Source: Tanypteryx hageni (lineage: Eukaryota > Arthropoda > Insecta > Odonata > Petaluridae). From it: a DNA stretch of 64,000 bases. The notes beneath the pieces were generated by a model. The model made no database searches. It was given only the letters and a program-made list of their open reading frames with translations, and had not been told where the DNA came from. Position 1 is the stretch's first letter; every line of letters starts with the position of its first letter. The stretch is taken from assembly GCA_028673005.1 (NCBI GenBank), contig CM054116.1, positions 145,325,173-145,389,172 on the forward strand. The letters run 5' to 3'. This document shows, one piece after another, positions 56,789 through 64,000 of this stretch. A program made the position numbers and the translations under genes.

Positions 56789-57334
56789 CTAGTGGTACCC
56801 GCAAAACCTATTGCGAAGTGAGTCAGAAATCTGCATAAATAAAAAGTAAAAGATCCTTTACCGTCGATTAAAAGGAAAGAGAAAACTCGCGTACGCGCTG
56901 CAGGTCTCCGTTGGGAACGTCGGGGACCTAATCCTTAATGAAGACACAGGCACACACACACTCCAAGGAGGCACTCACACTGTAGACTCTAACCAAAATT
57001 TTTTTAAACTAGACACGGTGTTTCGACAGCTACGCTGTCATCTTCAGTAATGTGGGTGGTATAAGGAAAGAGGGGGTATATATATATGTCGAGAGTGACC
57101 GTTGGGAAATGGGGGGTGGAAGGTGAGGAAGCCGTTTAACTAAGTAACTGAAAAAGTGGGGAGTGTGGGATGATAACTAGGTCGTTGTTCATGACCGTGT
57201 TTTTGTTTTTATATATGTATATGCTTTCGTATGCATCAAGTTTACTGTACTGATTGATTGATTTTAGCAGGGATAGGTTTTCTGAGGTGATGGAATGGCG
57301 AGTATCAAAAAATCTGAATGTTTAAAAGTTATCT
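56789..57334. repeat. Dispersed repeat with CTGAAGA-stem-GAAA motif
   Basis: Begins with ACTAGTGGTACCCGC, as at the window's first bases. On the minus strand CTGAAGA (57047-57041), a stem GACAGC GTA GCTGTC, then GAAA (57024-57021) and CACCGTGT follow one another; this is the type of motif found at Penelope-like element ends. No reverse transcriptase nearby. Confidence 0.5.
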
Positions 57335-59521
57335 TAGAGTAGGGTGACCTTATTCAAACAAGATGAAAACGGAACATTTCCCATCATTTATAATTAAAAA
57401 ACGGGACAAATTTTTCGCGCGATTTTTATTAACAGGGTGGTTTTTATCACTTTAATAAATGCATCATTTGAAAGAGTTTGAACAACTCTATAGATAGGAA
57501 AATTATGTATCTGGCTATCTATATAAAAAAGAAATGAACAACACTTCAATCTTGTATATAAGCTCAGCAAAGGCGTTCTTTGTGGATTTTGTAATAATTT
57601 CAAGAACAATTGAATCTACCTTTTTAATGCTAAAAACTTCTTTTTTCGAAGGAAAAATCGTTCGCCGTTATGTTAACCCTTTTTGTTGCATTTTTTACAA
57701 AAAAAAATAATAAATAAATAAATAATGGCAATCTTGTTTTTTTCTCATATAAATTTTATTGATAAGTTGAGCGATAAGTTTAAAAAAACTGGATAGGTTT
57801 ACCATTAAGCAGACTTAACATATGTTTACGAGATACGACCGTAGAACAGAACAAGTAGGGATGCACACGGGTTTCCCGTGGTACAGAAGTGCTTTTCGTC
57901 AAATTCGCCCTAGTAATATCGTATACTAATGTTTTTTCTTTGAAATCAGAAAATTATTTTTCCTTGTATTGTGGTGGCCCTACAATTTAGATCCATTCTA
58001 AACATATTCATCTCGTTTTCCAATTCTATACTCGTCCTACAAATGAAATTTCTTTTAAATCCGTTAAGTCAATACCTTCCAAATTCATAGTTACCGAAAA
58101 ATTCTAACCTTGATATTGTGGTAGTCCTGTTTAGTCGACACGGTTGAAATATAAAATTTTTGTTATTTATCTATATGCAGATTATACACATTTGGTTAAA
58201 ATCCATATTGTCAGTTCTCTATAAATACGTGTAAAAGAAATATCATTTAACTTTCTACTGTGATAGCCCTGCTCTTTAGCCCCGCTTTAAAAATCTTGAT
58301 TTCATTATGATATGTTGTACGAATCTTATATGCAAAATTTAGTTGAAATCCGTCCAGCCAATTCCCTCCAAATTCATTATTACTGAAATATTTTAATTTG
58401 AAATTGTGCCACCACTGTTTGGCTGATCCGGTCCAAATATGCTATTATGGTTTAGTATATATGTGACATTATAAATACTGAATTTCTTTAAAATTGAATA
58501 TGACGATTCAACACAAATACGTGTAAAAGAAATTTTTTTATTACTTTGATTGTGGCAGTCCTGATTTCAACATCTAAACAAAACATATTGATTTTTTTCT
58601 ATATTGCACACCCCCTTCAGACAAAATTTCTCTGAAATCGAACCCATTTCTTCCAAATTCTCAATGGGGGACTGTCATATACCGGGAATTACCGAAACTT
58701 TTATGAAGTTGTGTTGTGTGTCTACTGTTATAGGCAAATATAAAGTTTTTTCGATAGATTTTTAACAGATATTTATAAAAAAGCGATTTAAAACGGACGA
58801 GTTAATGCCGAACCCGATCACATCCGATTGGTAGCCGAAGATTGCCGAGTGTTTAGCGACGTCAGCCAGCCGATGCTAGCCGTGCTAGAAGCCATTGTGC
58901 CGATATAGAAGTAGAAGCTTGAAAGACATAATTGTTGTTTCCCTCTATCCGCCGTCTTAGAAGAAATATTGGTAGAAGTACTGCACCATCCTACATTTAC
59001 TTCGCCTTGTGCTTTGCAAAATGGCATCTGAAACGTTTTTGTAGCCAGATCTGATAATTTGCCCAACGTTGATTCGTAGATGCTTTTGCGGTACATTGGA
59101 AGTCGTAGGGAGCAATATTCAGATGTTGAAATGCGTGGAGCGAGGGCGGACAGGTTTGTATTACATTCAATTGATAAAACAGTTCGATGTAGCGCTTTTA
59201 TTTTCAGTTATTGTAATAGTACTATTATTTCGACGGAAACGCAGAAGACATGTAAAAGATTGACGTCTCAAACAGATTTCCCATATTAAATGAATAAAAC
59301 AACTAACTAATATTATAGAACATTTATTTATGTATTGTTTCCCATGCTGTCCTATAATAGTATCTAGTAAGTAAAATATGGTTAGATAGGTATGCAAAAG
59401 GTAATGGAAGAGGCCGAGACTTCGTGGAATTCCATAATAAAATAACATGAACAATGCTAGATAGTATTTTTCAATTATATTAAACTTTTGCTAATTTCCA
59501 CATAATATATGAAGTAAAACA

Positions 59522-59580
59522 CGACCGGTTTCGGTGAATAATCACCATCATCTGCCTTTACAGAATCATCAGGTCAAATA
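59522..59580 (-). other. CGACCGGTTTCG / hammerhead-like motif
   Basis: The plus strand reads ACGACCGGTTTCGGTGAATA then ATCACCATCATCTG. On the minus strand this is AGATGA, a GGTGA/TCACC stem and GAAACCGGTCGT. The arrangement resembles the other CTGAnGA-stem-GAAA motifs in the window, but the first core bases (CTGA) read CAGA here. Confidence 0.45.
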
Positions 59581-59879
59581 TTGACAAATATTATACAAAA
59601 TTAATGTGAATAAACTTAGTTTCCGTGTGTCTTGTCTATAGGAAATGTGGTGAAGTTTGTTGTTTTAAGTGTCTACCTGCCTTAGTTATTACCTATACTT
59701 GTGATAAGAAAAACTAGAGGTGTTTGTCATAACTGCATGTCTCTTTTGTATATGTCGCGAATTTCATTGTTGCTTTTGTGGATTTTTTCTCCCTTTGAGG
59801 TCAATGAGGAAAGACAATGTAGTAATGCTGTTGGATTTATTAAACTGAAGTGAGAAGGAAAAATTTGTACTGTTAAAGG

Positions 59880-60165
59880 CAATATTTGCACTGAACACAG
59901 AATAAGATAAAGAGGTTATGAAGTGAGTGTAGTTGTAGATGAAGAAGATTTAGTCACGTCTGTGGAGTGTCATGACTGCCCTTGTTTAGCAAAACATGGT
60001 CCTTCAAAATGCCATGCTGTCGTGGATATTATGGGAACAAATTTATTAAAACATTTAAATTACAGAACTAACTTAATATGTAACACTTGTAAAAGTATTT
60101 GCTTAAAAACTTGGTACTTAAATATATGCACTGCAACAGTAATTATTTGCTTAATAAACCCATAG
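59880..60165 (+). pseudogene. SWIM-type zinc-finger relic
   Basis: The plus-strand frame reads GNICTEHRIR, a stop, RGYEVSVVVDEEDLVTS and VECHDCPCLAKHGPSKCHAV. This resembles the SWIM-finger segment (..H.VR...Y.V.V....... V..ECHDC......G.CKH) of proteins that also carry a YqaJ-type nuclease domain in many invertebrate genomes; that comparison is from memory. The spacing around the last Cys-His is altered and a stop lies upstream. No nuclease part was found downstream. Confidence 0.5.
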
Positions 60166-60519
60166 CCCAACGACTTTCGTAAGTTTGATCTTACGTATTT
60201 AGAATATGTATATTACATTATGGAGGTTTTGTTAAAATATATATGCTAATTTGTGAAACATAAAAATATAATTCACTCTTTCAACATCGTTCTCCAGAAA
60301 TATATGCATCATGTCAATGTAATGCCAACATAAGTCATAAACTAAAATACGAAGCAATAAAATTACGTACATACATATAACTAGTACTTAGATTAAAATG
60401 ATATTCGCAGACAAATGCAGTTGTACGTTCCGATATATCAGATGCGTATCTCCTCATAGCTTTGAATTTGAATGCCCAGCCGATTCGCCTCTGTCCTACG
60501 CACTGTGGGTATCTCAGAG

Positions 60520-60790
60520 GCAGTGCAATGAATAGCCGGGGAAGGGAGGAGGAAACCCGGTGCCGGCATTTGCCTGCTCTTACGAAGAACGCCAGGGGGG
60601 CCAACGGTTCAACGTCCCTTCCGAAGGACGGAACAGCTGAATTTGCGCGGTCTCCTCAAACCACACAAACAGGGGGCCGGGCGACCTTGGAAAAATCCTG
60701 CTTGCACAGGATTCGTACCCGCTACCTTTACAAGCAGCAGGCGAGTAGCAGCCAGCGTCCTAACCACTACACCACCGGCACCCCCCATCA
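60520..60790 (-). mobile_element. tRNA-derived SINE
   Basis: On the minus strand GGTGCCGGTGGTGTAGTGGT TAGGACGCTGG is a tRNA-like start with A box, and GCGGGTACGAATCCTGTGC is a B box about 45 bases later. The body contains GGAAGGGACGTTGAACCG, a block common to invertebrate tRNA SINEs, and ends near GGTTTCCTCCTCCCTTCCCC. GC-rich. Internal promoter boxes suggest RNA polymerase III origin. Confidence 0.85.
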
Positions 60791-62066
60791 TGGCTTTCAA
60801 CCACAATATTCTCCGCTTCTTATTTCTTCCCAAGGAGCTCGGTAGCGTGAAGAACAATTTTCTCGTGGTTTTAAACGTATTTAAGAAGTGAGGTACCAGA
60901 CAATATTTATAGCCCTTCTTAACTTACATATTCGCCATTTTAGTTACGATATAAGGAATAACAACAGGATCAAGTATCAAAACTGCGTGCTTTCAGTACG
61001 GTCGTAAGCGTCGTAAGGAATGCGATGACGTCACGTACCCCTTACTACTCTCTCTCCAACCAGGATGCCTTTTTCGCGGGATATTTAAAAGAGTTATTTT
61101 AAACATTTTTTTGCATAATGAAGACGATTTAACAAAAAATATTCACAGGGTTTAATTAAGTCAATTACAAAGAATTAAAAAAATATCTAATTAAATATTT
61201 TGACAGTCCCCCATTACCGAAAAGATCAACTTTGCAATTATGGCACCCATGCTAAGTCGTTCCGGTTCAAATATGTCACTTTGGTCATTATTTGATGTGA
61301 ATATTCTATGTACCAAATTTGGTTGAAATCAGTCAAGCCAATTCTTCCCTGATATATGCGTACGGACGGACGGACATCACGAATATAATAGTGCTTTTCA
61401 GCAATGACGAAAAGCACTAAAAAGATCGAAAATCGCATGGGGTAAAGTGTGCGGAGAATAAACTGTACAAGCGCCGAGAATTAATTCTTAATTTTTTGTA
61501 ACTACCACGATATGTATCACAAACTTCCTTTACTTGCTGAATGCCATATTATACTGTACTCGGAGGGCAATACGATCGGTAAAAAGCCAAGCAAAATTTT
61601 ACCTTCGACACAAAGCAACGATACAGACATTACTTTGCTTGGGACAAAATAAAAGGCAATTAGTAACAAAGTTGTTGCCTCGGCCTTACTTTGCTTGACT
61701 AGTTCGATTAATTTTGCATAGACAAAAGCTCATTCAGTGTAAACATGAAAAGATATGGAGATCGCAAAAACCTAATGCTGGCGAATAAATTTGTTTCCCG
61801 CTCAATGGAGTAACGTAACCATGGCCATATTCAAACTTTTCTAGACTGACAAAAGATGAATTACGATTTAGTAAGATCAATGTTTCCAAGAATCGTACAT
61901 GTATATTAGTAACTTTAGCTGTACTATCAGAAAATCTGAATTTTTATTGCGATAGGTTTTAAAACGGGACAAAATGGCCTTTTTTGTCCAAAACGACGGG
62001 ATGGTCTGGAAAAAATCCTAAAACGTGGCTGTCTCGGCGAAAACGGGACGTATGGTCACTCTATCT

Positions 62067-62570
62067 TATTTAGAGAGGAAAATAATGCTACACAGCAATT
62101 ATTTTCAAAGTTTTATGTGATTAATGTTTTAAAATTGTTTTTTATTGAAATACATGCAACTTATTCATATTTCATTTTTTACTCATGAGTTATTAACAAC
62201 ACACATTTTTTATATCACACAATTGTTATTTTTCATTTATTAATATTAGCCCATATTCTTCTTATAAAATTAGACAACTGACATTTTGAATGTGATATTT
62301 TTCATAATTTATATGCGTAATTTTAATTGCTTGTACCTTAAGAAAAAGGTAATATTCCAGTATTGAAAAAAAGAAAGAATATTTTTTTCTTTTGGTCGAT
62401 CGTTAAAAACACTCCCAGTCCACACGCAATTTACTGAATAATAATTATCTTCAATTATTAAGGTTGCAATGTTTTAAGGTTGACGTTGCTACAACAATAA
62501 TTTCGATGCTTCATAAAATAACTGCCAAACATCATGCCAAGCGTCAGGTCTGCAGCCCTTCTAGAGTTAC
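62067..62570. other. Non-coding stretch, nothing recognised
   Basis: AT-rich, no credible frame. Confidence 0.5.
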
Positions 62571-62840
62571 CTAAACATTTATATGTACGAAGCAGCAATT
62601 TATCATTACTACGTATATTGCTGCTTCTTACTTATGAAATATCATGATCATTATTGCCATATAGGAGAATACTAATCTTTAGGTACTTTCAGATTAGCTA
62701 GAGACTTGAAATTTTGCACGTTTGTAGGATTTTGATCAAAACAAAACATAAAAATAGAAAATTCCAAAAATATTAATTTTTGGGGGTTATTTAACGACCT
62801 TTGTATATTGTAGTTGAATAGTTTTTAACTCGGAAACTCG
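62571..62840 (-). repeat. Diverged relative of the ~770-bp repeat
   Basis: Reads AGGAGAATACTAATCTTTAG, GTACTTTCAGATTAGCTAGA and GTAGGATTTTGATCAAAAC, matching AGGAGGATACTAATGTTTAG, GCACTTCCAGATAAGCTGGA and GTAGGATTTTGTGCAAAAC of array 2. The GACGACTCTTACAGAGG hairpin is replaced by a different one: GAAGCAGCAATT ... AATT-like ... ATTGCTGCTTC (62600-62630). Confidence 0.7.
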
Positions 62841-63214
62841 TAGTGGTAGATACATGCAGTTGCGGACTTCTTTGTAGCAAATGTAGTCCTCTACCTGGAT
62901 ACATTTTTTAATCGATACCTTACAGATCATATAAGGGCAAAGGTAAGGCAAAATACTATTTCCCGAATGATTAGTGACGTTATCACGCCGTTGAAAGGCT
63001 TAACGGATGCAATATAGCGTCTCTTCCTCTAACTGCGTAGTTGTGCTCTTCTTACTGCGCATACAATGACTATTTGTATAAATACCATTCATTCATGTGA
63101 CGGTTATTTTTTGGGAACTTTTGTTCGGCGTGGTTGCACTGAATACGGCGGGTATGTATTAACACAAAACAATCTCATCGGAGGCACCGTGCATGAAATT
63201 TCATAATATAAAAT

Positions 63215-63262
63215 AAACAAAGTTAGCTCAAATGTTTGTAAAATGCAAACACATTTTACTAA
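63215..63262 (-). repeat. Diverged start palindrome of the same family
   Basis: AAATGTTTGTAAAATGCAAA then CACATTTTACTA is laid out like AAATGCTTGCAGAATGCAAG then CACCTTCTACTAG at unit starts. It lies about 600 bp from the repeat end at 62571, as expected for one diverged inverted unit spanning 62571-63262. Confidence 0.5.
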
Positions 63263-63399
63263 AATAATAATATCCTTTGTTACTCCGGAACTTTGTAACT
63301 CTGTCGACTACGAGCTCAATGCCCTGCTGTAAGATGGCAGGTCGAACTGCGAGAAAAAGGCATTGCACTGGGTTCTATATCATGCTATAAGGTGGCAGG

Positions 63400-63800
63400 G
63401 TTTTGAGAAAATTACAAAGATGGATAGATGGGGATGAAGGAATCGACTCTAGGAGATTATTACTATTTCTCATAAAGTAACACGTAAAAATGGACTTTTG
63501 GACGTGCATGCTTATATACTTTTGGAAGTGGAAAATTAAAAAAAAACTGACCTACGATCATCCGATTTGAACTATTTTAAAGAACAATGAATAAAGTTCC
63601 TTATTCTGTTAATCTTTTTCCACCTATAGCTCGAAATTGCTCACATTAAACGTTTAAATCACATATTTTGGGGTAATATTTCCATTTTAACGACACTGCT
63701 TTGACGACAATATAATTGTCAAAACTCGAGCTCATATTGTTGTCTCAAGGCTAAATGCCTTTCCCTCCCTTACCTTAAAATTTTTTTATCTTGGCAACCG
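63400..63800. repeat. Dispersed repeat, second copy (compare 41620-41960)
   Basis: Contains GAATCGACTCTAGGAGATTA, CTCATAAAGTAACACGTAAA, TTAAACGTTTAAATCACATA and TGTTGTCTCAAGG in the same order as the copy at 41620. The rest, to 64000, is unrecognised. Confidence 0.5.
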
Positions 63801-64000
63801 ACTGTTGCGAGAAATAAAATCAATATAAATAGTGATAGATAAAATAATTTATTTACGGTTAAAAATTTAAATCCCGTTTTTTATTAATTTTAACTCGTCA
63901 TTTGTTACGAGTAATATACTAGTAGATATATAAATGTTTATGGAAGAGAAAAGGTAAATAGATATATCAACGGCAACTTGGTGTCACTTGATGTTGTCTC

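Larger units (their letters stand above)
58666..61212 (+). mobile_element. Insertion with GGGGGACTGTCA ends and a SWIM-finger relic
   Basis: GGGGGACTGTCA at the left is the exact inverse of TGACAGTCCCCC at the right. AT stands outside both ends, and joining the outer flanks restores the host repeat (compare CATAATTACCGAAAAG in copy 1), so the boundaries are well supported. The 2.5-kb interior has a SWIM-like zinc-finger relic, a Penelope-like motif and a SINE; no known transposase was recognised. Confidence 0.75.
57889..61421. repeat. Dispersed ~145-bp-monomer repeat with 3' hairpin (copy 2), itself interrupted
   Basis: Begins AGTGCTTTTCGTCAAATTCG and ends GCAATGACGAAAAGCACT; the first 13 bases are the inverse of the last. 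The monomers match copy 1 (44142-45082) block by block up to 58665 and resume at 61213 with ATTACCGAAAAGATCAACTT, so 58666-61212 is a later insertion. Confidence 0.85.
57335..62066. mobile_element. Outermost element of a nest, GGGTGACC ends
   Basis: TAGAGTAGGGTGACC at the left resembles the reverse complement of the right end (TAGAGTGACCATACGTCCCG). Both sides go on with AAAACGGGAC or ACGGGACAAA strings. After removing the inner insertion (57889-61421) about 1.2 kb remains, without coding sequence. DNA transposon type not determined. Confidence 0.65.

Noticed and set aside
63000..64000. Further upstream exon of the PAN gene
   Set aside because: I looked on the minus strand for a Cys-rich block with an acceptor and a donor in the required phase between 49.8 and 64 kb and saw none; the upstream exon is probably outside the window.

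Overview
This looks like AT-rich eukaryotic nuclear DNA, most likely from an invertebrate and probably an arthropod. I infer that from split exons with GT/AG splice sites, long (TA)n microsatellites, and a dense mixture of pogo/Tigger-, hAT- and piggyBac-type DNA transposons, RTE- and CR1-like LINEs, a Ty3/Gypsy element, tRNA-derived SINEs and Penelope-like end motifs. I cannot name the species. There is no sign of bacterial, plasmid or phage organisation.

The one host gene I can support runs on the minus strand. Four exons, in transcription order 49735-49597 (C), 25185-24848 (A), 21920-21575 (B) and 15369-15068 (D), have matching splice phases. Spliced together they encode two PAN/apple domains, each split at the same codon, joined by Pro/Gly-rich linkers. 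Exon D probably ends inside the first cysteine codon of a third domain. The gene therefore spans at least 34.7 kb, is incomplete at both ends in this window, and has introns packed with mobile DNA. It is probably a secreted or extracellular-matrix protein; its exact identity is unknown.

Layout: 1-1.8 kb, a MITE among (TA)n tracts. 1.8-8.6 kb, Tigger remnant, piggyBac element (4226-6536) carrying a solo LTR, and a hAT element with a perfect target-site duplication (6670-8434). 9.0-10.5 kb, non-autonomous DNA transposon. 10.6-14.6 kb, tandem array of a ~770-bp repeat with an inverted unit. 15.1 kb, exon D. 16-19.9 kb, Penelope-like ends in (TA)n, a Tigger MITE and an apparently identical 818-bp tandem duplication. 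20.8-24.2 kb, hAT relics around exon B. 24.8 kb, exon A. 26.8-32.3 kb, second, larger array of the ~770-bp repeat with five direct and two inverted units. 33.8-37.1 kb, LINE. 37.1-40.4 kb, Tigger and hAT-like relics. 42-49.3 kb, purine-rich minisatellite and a decayed Gypsy element broken by a 145-bp-monomer repeat and a SINE. 49.6 kb, exon C. 50.2-55.0 kb, MITE and a Tigger element with a nearly open transposase, itself hit by a CR1-like LINE. 55-57 kb, more Penelope-like ends and a lone inverted ~770-bp unit. 57.3-62.1 kb, a four-deep nest of insertions including a SWIM-zinc-finger relic and a SINE. 62.1-64 kb, diverged dispersed repeats.

The most unusual signal is the ~770-bp repeat. Each unit seems to be built from several ~140-155-bp related segments, begins with a strong palindrome, carries a recurring GCGGCCGC, and occurs in direct and head-to-head arrangement in two arrays plus diverged singles. 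It could be a higher-order satellite or a Helentron-like tandem-array element.
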